In this document: positions 1-6,771 of the stretch, one piece after another
Position numbering within the stretch: position 1 is the first letter of the stretch
Layout: every line of letters begins with the position of its first letter
NCBI GenBank assembly: GCA_943323705.2
Contig: CALPIT020000019.1
Location: 1 to 17,171 of the forward strand
From: Streptomyces griseus
GTDB lineage: Bacteria; Bacteroidota; Bacteroidia; Chitinophagales; Chitinophagaceae
Direction: 5' to 3'
DNA length: 17,171 nt
Made by a program: the position numbers and the translations under genes
The notes under the pieces: model-generated
The model's input: the letters and a program-made list of their open reading frames with translations, nothing else
Database searches by the model: none
Told to the model about the DNA's origin: nothing

Positions 1-304
1 ACTGAGCCCAGGTTGGTTCTGAAGCCAAATTATATTGAGCATAATTGCCCACCATCAATGCCATATTTGCTCTAACTTTCGAGTCGGAAAAAGATGCTTT
101 TAATAAAGCTAAATTTATGTTTACTTCATTGCTTCTTTTATAATTGTATAAAAAAGAAGCCATTTCATGATTTTGTGGCTTGGTAAAATCATACGCATAA
201 TACACATCTACATAACCTGTAAACTCAATTGACTTGGAACTGTCTTTTTGAGCCCATACGTTAATATTAGTAATTAGAAGGGAAATCAAAATAAAGTATC
301 GCAT
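1..304 (-). CDS. Outer-membrane beta-barrel porin-like protein, N-terminal part (cut by window edge)
   Basis: The reverse strand reads from an ATG at 304 through 101 open codons to the left edge, so only the N-terminus is present. It starts with a signal peptide (MRYFILISLLITNINVWAQ, cleavage probably just after Ala18). The mature part begins with alternating hydrophobic/aromatic strands such as FTGYVDVYYAYDFTKPQNH, then SFLYNYKRSNEVNINLALLKAS. That pattern resembles the start of Bacteroidota beta-barrel porins of the OmpL-like bbp2 type (Pfam PF07642), which lie in the outer membrane. The family is assigned from memory of such sequences; the substrate cannot be inferred. The gene is divergent from the SDR gene, with 88 bases between the two starts. 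No good TAnnTTTG box is visible for it. The barrel and C-terminus lie outside the window. Confidence 0.72.
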   Translation of the reverse strand, partial: MRYFILISLLITNINVWAQKDSSKSIEFTGYVDVYYAYDFTKPQNHEMASFLYNYKRSNEVNINLALLKASFSDSKVRANMALMVGNYAQYNLASEPTWAQ

Positions 305-371
305 GAATGATTTTTTAACCTAAAAAAGTAAAAATAATCAATAGAAACCAAATACATAGTTGAATTGTGTA

Positions 372-379
372 TACTTTTG
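372..379 (+). promoter_or_regulatory. Bacteroidota -7 box (TACTTTTG) before the SDR gene
   Basis: TACTTTTG matches the Bacteroidota housekeeping-sigma consensus TAnnTTTG and ends 13 bases before the ATG at 393. No TTG -33 element is seen at the usual distance, so only half of the promoter is supported. The implied 5' leader is only a few bases. Confidence 0.5.
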
Positions 380-392
380 CTGAAAAAAAACT

Positions 393-1229
393 ATGAAAAA
401 AATATGGCTCATTACCGGTTGTTCTACAGGATTTGGAAGATCATTGGCAATCGCAGTTTTGACAAAAGGAGATGTTGTAGCAGTGGGTTCTAGAAATATA
501 AACGACATTCAAGATATCATTCAACAGTTTCCTGAAACTGCACTTCCCCTAACATTAGACGTTACCAATCCTGAACAAATTAAGGCGTCTGTTGAACAAA
601 CAATTCAACGTTTCCATAAAATAGATGTATTGGTAAACAATGCGGGTATTGGCTATTTTGGTGCTGTGGAAGAAAGCGAAGATGCAGCCATCAGAAATAT
701 GTTTGATATTAATGTATTTGGTTTGGGCGATATGATAAAAGCCGTACTTCCTCAAATGCGCAAACAGGGAAGCGGACATATTTTAAACATTGCATCTATT
801 GGTGGATTACGTTCCTACCCTGGTGTAGGATATTATAATGCTACCAAATATGCAGTCGATGGATTGAGCGAAGCCTTGTATAAAGAAGTGAGTCCTTTAG
901 GTATAAAAGTAACCATTATTGCGCCAAGTGGATTTAGAACAGACTGGGCCGGCAGATCAGCCAATGATACAAAAATTCACATTGAAGACTATAATGCAAC
1001 TGCTAGAAAAAATATGGGAGACATTAGACTTTCCAGTGGCAATCAACCCGGCGATCCGGATCGTGCGGCTCAAGCCATGATTCAAGTAGTGGAAGCAGAA
1101 AATCCGCCATTGCGTTTGTTGCTTGGTGCAGGGGCACTTCGTGGTGCCAAACTAAAATTGGAAGAGCTTAAAAATGATTTTGAAAATTGGGCAACATTAA
1201 CCGAATGGACTGACAATCCAAAAGCATAA
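393..1229 (+). CDS. SDR-family NAD(P)-dependent oxidoreductase
   Basis: A 278-residue classical short-chain dehydrogenase/reductase, soluble and cytoplasmic (no signal peptide). Visible family motifs: the Rossmann glycine motif TGCSTGFG (residues 8-15), NNAG (82-85), the structural Asn in DINVFG (Asn107), catalytic Ser135 in NIASIGG, and the catalytic pair Tyr148/Lys152 in YNATK. Arg34 just after beta-strand 2 (GSRN) favours NADPH over NADH; this is inference from the family. Length and the GFRTDW segment after the active site resemble the 17-beta-hydroxysteroid-dehydrogenase-like branch of bacterial oxidoreductases, but the substrate cannot be told. The ATG at 393 is preceded by a -7 box and gives the expected MKKIWLITG start. 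It stands alone, convergent with the alkaline phosphatase gene. Confidence 0.9.
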   Translation: MKKIWLITGCSTGFGRSLAIAVLTKGDVVAVGSRNINDIQDIIQQFPETALPLTLDVTNPEQIKASVEQTIQRFHKIDVLVNNAGIGYFGAVEESEDAAIRNMFDINVFGLGDMIKAVLPQMRKQGSGHILNIASIGGLRSYPGVGYYNATKYAVDGLSEALYKEVSPLGIKVTIIAPSGFRTDWAGRSANDTKIHIEDYNATARKNMGDIRLSSGNQPGDPDRAAQAMIQVVEAENPPLRLLLGAGALRGAKLKLEELKNDFENWATLTEWTDNPKA

Positions 1230-1243
1230 AGACAATCAATCAT

Positions 1244-1308
1244 CAATTTGGTGATTTGATGATTTGATAATTTGACCAAAATCAAATCATGCCCCTATTA
1301 CCAAATTG
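1244..1308. terminator. Nested inverted repeat between convergent genes, possible bidirectional terminator
   Basis: CAATTTGGT (1244-1252) is the exact reverse complement of ACCAAATTG (1300-1308). Inside it, TGATTTGAT occurs twice in tandem (1252-1260, 1260-1268) and its reverse complement ATCAAATCA lies at 1281-1289. The structure fills nearly the whole spacer between the SDR stop and the alkaline phosphatase stop, and its right arm abuts the latter. There is no clean T-tract, so it may stop transcription weakly or simply be an intergenic repeat. Confidence 0.45.
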
Positions 1309-2967
1309 TCACCTCACCACTTCCTCAATCACCTTCCCCACACATCCATTAGGCATTTGAATGTCTAGCAATGCGGCTAATGTAGCAGCGATATCGGTCA
1401 TATGCACTTCCCGATGAGAGCGACCTGATTTAATATTTTTTCCATACCAAACCAATGGAATATGAGCATCATAAGGATTCCATAATCCATGAGTGGTCCC
1501 TATTTTACTACCATCCAAATAACCTGGAATAGGAATGAACATCACGTCACCACTGCGTTTTGGATAATAACTGTTTTTAACCATTTCAACCATGACTGTT
1601 GGTAATGTTGACGTAGACACTTTTTCAATATCAAAAGCATTACTAATAAAAGATTTCTTTTCCAGTAAACTAACGATGATATCATTGAAAATTCCTTTGC
1701 CATTAGATTTGATGAGTTCATCGTTATCATTAAAATATATTTGTGAGTTATCTATCGCCATTACTTGAGGAACACTCCTATTCAAAGATTTCAAAGTATC
1801 ATTCAACTCCTTCATTAAGTCTTTGTCTTCGAAATTTCCGCCGGGCAATTTATGCTCTTTCATAAAATCTGGGTTATGCGCCACACCATGATCTGCGGTG
1901 AGGAAAATTAAATAATTGCCGTCGCCAATTGTTTTGTCCAGATAATTTAAAAACTCAGTTAGATCAAGATCCAGTCTAAGATAAGTATCTTCTATTTCCA
2001 CCGAATTGGGAGCAAAAACATGACCGATGTAATCTGTTGAAGATAAACTTACAGCCAGAAAATCTGGTGCCGACCCTTTTCCCATTTTTTCATTCTCAAT
2101 AGCAGTTTCAGCAAATTTCAAAGTGTATGTATTTCCAAAAGGAGTGTATTTGAAGGCCTTGTATTTTTTATCACCTAAATTATTGGTTGTATACGGGAAT
2201 GTATTCTGATTGACGCCGGGAATCTTTCCTTCGTAACTCTCTTTGTCTTCTGCACTCAAATCATAATCTTTCATTGGCATTATTACATTCCATCCTTTTT
2301 CCATTAGAGAATCGGGCATTTTTTTATCGTTAAAATCATTTACCCAAGAAGGAAGCGACTCCATGTAATAAGTGCTGGTAATCCATTTCCCTTCTTTGTC
2401 ATCGTACCAATAAGCTGCATTAGCAGAATGTCCAGCAGGTAATATTGCACCTCTGTCTTTCAATGAAATGCCAATTACTTTTGATTTGAAATTATCACTC
2501 AATCTGAGTTGATCCGCTATAGTTGTGGTCATCATATTTTTCGGACTCATCTTACCTGCTTCGTTATTACTACCAACACCGGTTACTGTTGAGTCATCAG
2601 TGCAATAGACATTTTTACCGGAAGCCCTGTCAATCCAATTATTACCAACAATTCCATGAATAGCAGGCACAGAACCCGTGTAAATTCCGGTATGTCCAAC
2701 AGCAGTGTATGTTGGAAGATGGGTAATCATGGTATTATCACAACTGAAACCCTGATTCAAAATTCTATTAAATCCACCCTTACCATATAATTTTTTGAAT
2801 TTGTAGAGGTAATCCCAACGCATCTGATCTACAACTAGTCCTACAACTAACTTGGGTTGTGATTGGGTTGACGTTGATTTGGCTATATTTTTTTGTTGTT
2901 GAGCTGAAACTGAAATGGATAACGTCAATAAAAGAAAGACGATACTAAATCTGCATTTATTTACCAT
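1309..2967 (-). CDS. pafA: PafA-type secreted alkaline phosphatase (phosphomonoesterase)
   Basis: A 552-residue exported phosphatase of the alkaline phosphatase superfamily, close to the size of Elizabethkingia PafA. Residues 1-22 are a signal peptide ending SVSAQ, so the enzyme is periplasmic or outer-membrane-associated. Zn ligands and nucleophile appear in the family order: Asp47 (VVDQMRWD), Thr88 (PTYTAVGH, nucleophile), Asp312/His316 (TDYIGH), Asp359/His360 (TADHG) and His493 (TTHGLW). The phosphate-binding residues known for PafA are also present: Asn109 (GNNW) and Lys170/Arg172 (SLKDRG). This separates it from phosphodiesterase-type NPP enzymes and from PhoA. PafA enzymes release phosphate from many organic monoesters and are typically not repressed by phosphate. 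The ATG at 2967 is supported by an upstream promoter (2984-3013). Confidence 0.9.
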   Translation of the reverse strand: MVNKCRFSIVFLLLTLSISVSAQQQKNIAKSTSTQSQPKLVVGLVVDQMRWDYLYKFKKLYGKGGFNRILNQGFSCDNTMITHLPTYTAVGHTGIYTGSVPAIHGIVGNNWIDRASGKNVYCTDDSTVTGVGSNNEAGKMSPKNMMTTTIADQLRLSDNFKSKVIGISLKDRGAILPAGHSANAAYWYDDKEGKWITSTYYMESLPSWVNDFNDKKMPDSLMEKGWNVIMPMKDYDLSAEDKESYEGKIPGVNQNTFPYTTNNLGDKKYKAFKYTPFGNTYTLKFAETAIENEKMGKGSAPDFLAVSLSSTDYIGHVFAPNSVEIEDTYLRLDLDLTEFLNYLDKTIGDGNYLIFLTADHGVAHNPDFMKEHKLPGGNFEDKDLMKELNDTLKSLNRSVPQVMAIDNSQIYFNDNDELIKSNGKGIFNDIIVSLLEKKSFISNAFDIEKVSTSTLPTVMVEMVKNSYYPKRSGDVMFIPIPGYLDGSKIGTTHGLWNPYDAHIPLVWYGKNIKSGRSHREVHMTDIAATLAALLDIQMPNGCVGKVIEEVVR

Positions 2968-2983
2968 TTTAAAGAATTTCGAA

Positions 2984-3013
2984 CAAAGATAACGGCAATT
3001 ATTTTGACAGCAA
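2984..3013 (-). promoter_or_regulatory. Two-part Bacteroidota promoter of the pafA gene
   Basis: On the minus strand, TTG (complement of 3011-3013) is followed after exactly 19 bases by TATCTTTG (complement of 2984-2991), matching the -33 TTG and -7 TAnnTTTG consensus. The -7 box ends 16 bases before the ATG, giving a leader of roughly 10-12 bases. It is the only promoter in the window with both elements at standard spacing. I saw no obvious Pho-box-like direct repeat next to it. Confidence 0.7.
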
Positions 3014-3062
3014 GAGCATTATCAATGTTATGCCAATGTTACGGATTTTAGTAGCAATGCCT

Positions 3063-3070
3063 TATTTTTG
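3063..3070 (+). promoter_or_regulatory. Bacteroidota -7 box (TATTTTTG) before the alpha-oxoamine synthase gene
   Basis: TATTTTTG matches TAnnTTTG and lies 41 bases before the ATG at 3112, implying a 5' leader of about 35 bases. No TTG -33 element stands at the standard spacing. It is divergent from the pafA promoter, about 50 bases away. Confidence 0.5.
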
Positions 3071-3111
3071 CAGCACTTAAACAATAACTAACCACCAAAA
3101 ATTAATTGTCG

Positions 3112-4365
3112 ATGGATGTTTTTGAAAAACTGGTAAAAGATGGCGGACCGATTGGTCAGCATATGGACAGAGCTCATGGCTACTTTGCATTTCCAAAATT
3201 AGAAGGAGAATTAGGGCCGAAAATGAAATTCAGAGGGAAAGATATGATTGTATGGAGCTTGAATAATTATTTAGGATTGGTAAATCATCCTGAAGTAAGA
3301 AAAGTAGATACTGAAGCTGCTGCTGCTTATGGAATGGGAAATCCAATGGGCGCGAGAATGATGAGCGGCAATACCACCAAACATGAAGAATTGGAAAGAG
3401 TGATTAGTCAGTTTGTTAGTAGAGAAGATACCATGTTGCTCAATTTCGGATATCAGGGCATTATGAGTTGTATTGATGCTTTAGTAAATCGCAGAGATGT
3501 GATTGTATACGATGCGGAGTCTCATGCTTGTATTGTAGATGGTGTTCGTCTGCATATGGGACACCGTTATGCCTTCAAACACAATGATATTGAAGATTGT
3601 GAAAAGCAATTGCAAAGAGCTAAAGAATTGGCTGCCAAAAATGGTGGTGGTATTTTAGTGATTACAGAAGGGGTTTTCGGCATGGACGGCGAGCAAGGTA
3701 TTTTAAAAGAAATTGTTGCCCTAAAACAGAAATACGAATTCAGAATATTGATTGATGATGCTCACGGCTACGGCTACATGGGACCAACAGGTGCCGGTGC
3801 TGATGAAGCACAAGGTTGCCAGGCAGGAATCGATTTATACTTCAGCACGTTTGTAAAAAGTATGGGAAGTATTGGCGCATTTATCAGCGGACCAAAAGCG
3901 GTGATTAAATATTTGCGTTACAATACCCGTTCTCAAATTTTTGCAAAGAGCTTGCCATTAATGATTGTAGAAGGTATGCTAAAGCGCATGGAAATGACCA
4001 TCAACATGCCTGAGTTGAGAAAGAAGTTATGGGATAATGTAGCACGTTTGCAATCAGGTTTGAAAGAAAGAGGATTTGATATCGGCAACACCAATTCTCC
4101 AGTAACGCCTATTTACATGAAAGGTGATGTTCCTGAAGCTACACAAATGGTAATGGACCTAAGAGAAAATTATCATATTTTCTGCAGTATCGTTGTATAT
4201 CCTGTAATTCCAAAAGGAGACATTATTTACAGATTGATACCAACAGCTTCTCATAGCTTTGAAGATATCGATGTGACATTAAAAGCATTTGAAGAAACTA
4301 AGAAAAAGTTGGATGCGGGGTTGTATAAGGCTGCAGATATTCCGAATATGGCGGAAGCTATGTAA
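3112..4365 (+). CDS. PLP-dependent alpha-oxoamine synthase family enzyme (KBL/AONS/serine palmitoyltransferase-like)
   Basis: A 417-residue fold-type I PLP enzyme, cytoplasmic. Key residues: His138 (ESHAC), which should stack on the PLP ring; Asp215 and His218 in IDDAHGYGYMG, binding the pyridine nitrogen and O3'; and Lys249 in STFVKSMGSIGAF, the Schiff-base lysine. The family condenses an amino acid with an acyl-CoA or acyl-ACP thioester with loss of CO2 (glycine to 2-amino-3-oxobutyrate, alanine to 8-amino-7-oxononanoate, serine to 3-ketosphinganine). The N-terminal GQHMDRAHGYFAFPKLEG segment differs from the serine palmitoyltransferases of Sphingobacterium that I remember, so the substrate is open. 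No biotin, threonine-catabolism or sphingolipid gene is adjacent. A TTG six bases upstream (3106) is in frame, but ATG at 3112 is the more likely start. Confidence 0.85.
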   Translation: MDVFEKLVKDGGPIGQHMDRAHGYFAFPKLEGELGPKMKFRGKDMIVWSLNNYLGLVNHPEVRKVDTEAAAAYGMGNPMGARMMSGNTTKHEELERVISQFVSREDTMLLNFGYQGIMSCIDALVNRRDVIVYDAESHACIVDGVRLHMGHRYAFKHNDIEDCEKQLQRAKELAAKNGGGILVITEGVFGMDGEQGILKEIVALKQKYEFRILIDDAHGYGYMGPTGAGADEAQGCQAGIDLYFSTFVKSMGSIGAFISGPKAVIKYLRYNTRSQIFAKSLPLMIVEGMLKRMEMTINMPELRKKLWDNVARLQSGLKERGFDIGNTNSPVTPIYMKGDVPEATQMVMDLRENYHIFCSIVVYPVIPKGDIIYRLIPTASHSFEDIDVTLKAFEETKKKLDAGLYKAADIPNMAEAM

Positions 4366-4375
4366 GGGTTTGCGA

Positions 4376-4570
4376 GGTTTAATGGTTTAACGGTTTAATG
4401 GTTTCTTAAAAATCAAGAATTTAATTTTATAAAAAAGGAATGCCCATGGTTTTAACCGTGGGCATTCCCTTTTATATGTTTCTAATAATTTGAAAAAAAC
4501 TAACCAGTGAAAAAACTTTCGAGTCTCCCTAAAACAGTTACAAACTCTTAAACCGTTAAACCTTTAAACC
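4376..4570. repeat. Inverted repeat pair of GGTTTAA-type modules flanking a terminator
   Basis: Arms at 4376-4399 and 4547-4570 (24 bases each) are reverse complements with two mismatches. Each arm is built from short GGTTTAA / TTAAACC modules. Between them lie the strong hairpin at 4437-4468 and unremarkable A/T-rich DNA. No ORF of note lies between the arms, so any mobile ancestry would have to be as a small non-coding element. Confidence 0.6.
4437..4473. terminator. Strong bidirectional rho-independent terminator
   Basis: GGAATGCCCATGGT (4437-4450) pairs with ACCGTGGGCATTCC (4455-4468): a 14-bp stem with one G-T pair and a TTTA loop. An A-tract precedes it (4431-4436) and a T-tract follows (4470-4473), so it can work on both strands. 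It lies between the convergent alpha-oxoamine synthase gene (plus) and APC permease gene (minus) and fits as their shared terminator. Confidence 0.88.
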
Positions 4571-4612
4571 AGCGTAGCAATTTAAACCCTTATACCAGCA
4601 ACGCGATTTAAA
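4561..4612. repeat. Two tandem copies of a 26-base degenerate repeat
   Basis: Copies at 4561-4586 and 4587-4612 both follow the pattern CC(T/C)TTA(A/T)ACCAGC, a short GC-containing core, then ATTTAAA. The second ends directly before the permease stop codon. A near-identical third copy (one mismatch in 26 to the first) is at 6729-6754, beyond the permease and ubiX genes. All copies sit in spacers just downstream of minus-strand stop codons. Confidence 0.65.
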
Positions 4613-4613
4613 C

Positions 4614-5933
4614 CTATTTAACCTTCCTCAGAGCATACACCACCACCCCACTCCCCGCAACAACCAAAAACATCGTAATCACAGCCAATCCTGTTGCATA
4701 GAAAATAAACAACCACATGAGAATTGCCATGATAACCGGCAATGGGTACAAAGGCATTTTGTAAGGCAATTCAGCTGTACCTCTTTTTTTGCGCAAAATC
4801 ATCACACCAACAGCCTGACCTATAAACTGCACCATGATTCTCATGGCTAAAATGCCGCTGATGATTTCTCCCATTCTGAATAATAAACTAAATACAAATG
4901 CAATTCCACACAAGACTAACAGTGACACATAGGGGAAGTTTTTAGTAGGATGTAATTTGGCAAATACTTTAAAGAAGGCGCCATTCACTGCAGCTGCATA
5001 TGGCACTCTGGAATAGCCGAGTAATACGGCAAATAAAGAGGCTAGTGCCACCCATAAAATCATCACTGTTGCTACTATAGCGGCGGTTTTACCATAAAGC
5101 CTTTCCATATATATACTGATCACAAAATTATTGACACCACTATCCTGCCATGATTTAATTTCCTGCCATGAAATGACAGAACCGATACTCATGTTCATCA
5201 ACAAATACAAAACGGCAATTCCTATAACTGAAATGAACATACTTTTTGGAATGGTCTTTCCAGGGTTGATGATTTCACCACCAAGATGACAAACATTGTA
5301 ATAACCTAAATAACTGTAAATCGTTTTTACACAGGCTTGTCCGAATGCAAATGAAACCAACGTATTAAAACTAAAACTTGAAGGCAGTTCTTTCAATGGT
5401 GCTAAAATATTTCCATTAGCAATCCCTCCAAAAATAATCCAACCTAAAGTGGCCAAAACGCCTACCCAAAGAAGCACTCCAATTTTTCCTATGCTTTCAA
5501 TTTTTCTGTACAACAAAATAGTAATGAAAATGATTACTGCACCTGAAACAGCTTTTTGCTGCCAAACCTGCAAATCAGGAAATAAATACATGAAGTAAGT
5601 CGCAAATCCGATAGCCGCCGAAGCCGCTACCAACGGCGCCTGAATGACCGTTTGCCAAACGTAAAGAAAACTCATCAGGTTACCACCTTTTTTCTTACCA
5701 TAAGCTTCACTCAAAAAATTAAAACTCCCTCCTGCCAATGGATAAGCCGCACCTAGTTCACTCCAAATCATTGCGTCCACCAAAGACAATAAAGCGCCGG
5801 CAATCCATGCATACATATACATGCCTCCAATATAGCCCATCACAATTGGCAATGTAACAAAGGGACCAATACCCACCATGTCGATCATGTTGAGCACTGT
5901 GGATTGGAAAAGGGAGAGTTTGCGTTGGAGCAT
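4614..5933 (-). CDS. APC-superfamily amino acid permease
   Basis: A 439-residue integral inner-membrane protein with about twelve hydrophobic segments. They start at TM1 (residues ~7-35, containing the unwound-helix motif GIGPF) and TM2 (~38-63, ending SELGAAYPLAGGSFNF) and run to a final pair near the C-terminus (YPLPVIMAILMWLFIFYATG and VITMFLVVAGSGVVVYAL). GIGPF in TM1, E-(L)-G-AAYP-x-AGG in TM2 and GGEIINPGKTIPKS before TM7 are hallmarks of the amino acid-polyamine-organocation superfamily, closest to the LAT/YfnA-like branch. It should move an amino acid or related cation by proton symport or by exchange; the substrate cannot be read from sequence. Start ATG at 5933 precedes TM1 by only a few basic residues. 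It is divergent from ubiX and ends in the shared terminator/repeat spacer. Confidence 0.88.
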   Translation of the reverse strand: MLQRKLSLFQSTVLNMIDMVGIGPFVTLPIVMGYIGGMYMYAWIAGALLSLVDAMIWSELGAAYPLAGGSFNFLSEAYGKKKGGNLMSFLYVWQTVIQAPLVAASAAIGFATYFMYLFPDLQVWQQKAVSGAVIIFITILLYRKIESIGKIGVLLWVGVLATLGWIIFGGIANGNILAPLKELPSSFSFNTLVSFAFGQACVKTIYSYLGYYNVCHLGGEIINPGKTIPKSMFISVIGIAVLYLLMNMSIGSVISWQEIKSWQDSGVNNFVISIYMERLYGKTAAIVATVMILWVALASLFAVLLGYSRVPYAAAVNGAFFKVFAKLHPTKNFPYVSLLVLCGIAFVFSLLFRMGEIISGILAMRIMVQFIGQAVGVMILRKKRGTAELPYKMPLYPLPVIMAILMWLFIFYATGLAVITMFLVVAGSGVVVYALRKVK

Positions 5934-5940
5934 GGAGCTA

Positions 5941-5985
5941 AGGAATTAGTTATTTGGAATTGGTAATTGGGATTTGTGTTTTATT
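5941..5985. repeat. Low-complexity GGAATT/GGTAATT-type intergenic sequence
   Basis: The spacer between the permease and ubiX starts carries loosely repeated ATTTGGAATT, GGTAATTGGGATT and ATTTGGAAT blocks. A similar GGGATTG doublet occurs at 6661-6676 downstream of ubiX. I see no TAnnTTTG box for the permease here. Confidence 0.3.
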
Positions 5986-6038
5986 CATTTGGAATCAGTC
6001 AACACCAAACAATCTAAAATTAATCAACTTTTCGCCTT

Positions 6039-6046
6039 TAATTTTG
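6039..6046 (+). promoter_or_regulatory. Bacteroidota -7 box (TAATTTTG) before ubiX
   Basis: TAATTTTG matches TAnnTTTG, 34 bases before the ubiX ATG. A -33 TTG at standard spacing is missing, so this is a partial match only. Confidence 0.45.
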
Positions 6047-6080
6047 TTTTATAAGCAATAATCATCAACTCGAACTAAAA

Positions 6081-6638
6081 ATGCAAAAAATCGTCGTCGC
6101 AGTAACAGGAGCCAGTGGAGCCATTTACGCTAAAGTATTATTGAATAAATTACTTCAAATGGAAGGTGTGATTGATGAGCTTTCTTTGCTGATGACCACC
6201 AATGCAAAAGAAGTGTGGCAAACGGAATTGGGCGATGATAGTTACAAAAACCTACCTGTAAAATATTATACTCAAGAAGATTTCAATGCACCTTTTGCTT
6301 CGGGATCGGGGCAATACAACACTATGATTATTATTCCTTGCAGCATGGGCACATTGGGAAGAATCGCCGGAGGTATTTCAAACGACTTGATTACAAGAGC
6401 TGCTGATGTAGTGTTGAAAGAAAGAAGAAAACTGATTTGTGTGGCTAGAGAAACGCCTTATAATCTGATTCACATTAAAAACATGGAGACGATTACATTG
6501 GCGGGAGGTATTATTTGTCCGGCTACACCTTCTTTTTACAGCGTTCCCAAAACCATTGAAGATGTTGCTGCGACGGTGGTTGATAGAGTGATTGATTTAG
6601 TGGGATTGCCAGTGAAAACGTATAGGTGGGGTATTTAG
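6081..6638 (+). CDS. ubiX: Flavin prenyltransferase UbiX
   Basis: A 185-residue cytoplasmic flavoprotein, normal length for UbiX. It carries the N-terminal FMN-binding motif TGASGAIYA (residues 9-17), IIPCSMGTLGRIAGGISNDL (84-103), the RAADVVLKERR segment (106-116), the VARETPYN motif (122-129) and the C-terminal PATPSFYSVPKTIED stretch (147-161). UbiX joins a dimethylallyl group to reduced FMN to make prenylated FMN, the cofactor of UbiD-type (de)carboxylases. No UbiD homologue is in this window, so the client enzyme must be elsewhere. In Bacteroidota, which make menaquinone, a role in ubiquinone synthesis is unlikely; a menaquinone or other decarboxylation role is inference. The ATG at 6081 directly begins the family's N-terminus. 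Confidence 0.93.
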   Translation: MQKIVVAVTGASGAIYAKVLLNKLLQMEGVIDELSLLMTTNAKEVWQTELGDDSYKNLPVKYYTQEDFNAPFASGSGQYNTMIIIPCSMGTLGRIAGGISNDLITRAADVVLKERRKLICVARETPYNLIHIKNMETITLAGGIICPATPSFYSVPKTIEDVAATVVDRVIDLVGLPVKTYRWGI

Positions 6639-6728
6639 TTTTTTTAGAGAATAGAAATTAGGGATTGGGGATTGGGTTGATTTACAGCTTTTTTACAACT
6701 AACACTAAAACATCACAAACTTTTTTAA

Positions 6729-6767
6729 CCTTTAAACCAGCGCAGCAATTTAAACCGTTAAAGCTGC
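6729..6767. repeat. Third copy of the 26-base dispersed repeat, with a small hairpin
   Basis: 6729-6754 matches 4561-4586 with a single mismatch in 26 bases. Its second half also forms a stem-loop: GCAGC (6742-6746) and TTTAA (6749-6753) pair with TTAAA (6758-6762) and GCTGC (6763-6767), leaving a two-base bulge and a 4-base loop. It lies just downstream of the LolA-like gene's stop on the minus strand, but no T-tract follows in that direction. Confidence 0.6.
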
Positions 6768-6771
6768 TCTC

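Noticed and set aside
393..2967. Functional link between the SDR oxidoreductase and the alkaline phosphatase
   Set aside because: The genes are convergent with separate promoters and no shared pathway, so they are neighbours by position only.
3106..3111. TTG start two codons upstream of the alpha-oxoamine synthase ATG
   Set aside because: The ATG at 3112 is a stronger start codon and gives the expected MDVFEKL beginning; nothing nearby favours the TTG.
4376..4570. Insertion sequence bounded by inverted repeats
   Set aside because: Fewer than 200 bases lie between the arms, with no transposase and no target-site duplication I could recognise; kept only as a repeat.
4561..4612. Possible CRISPR-like array from the tandem 26-mers
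   Set aside because: The copies are directly adjacent with no unique spacers, only two are in tandem, and no cas gene is present.
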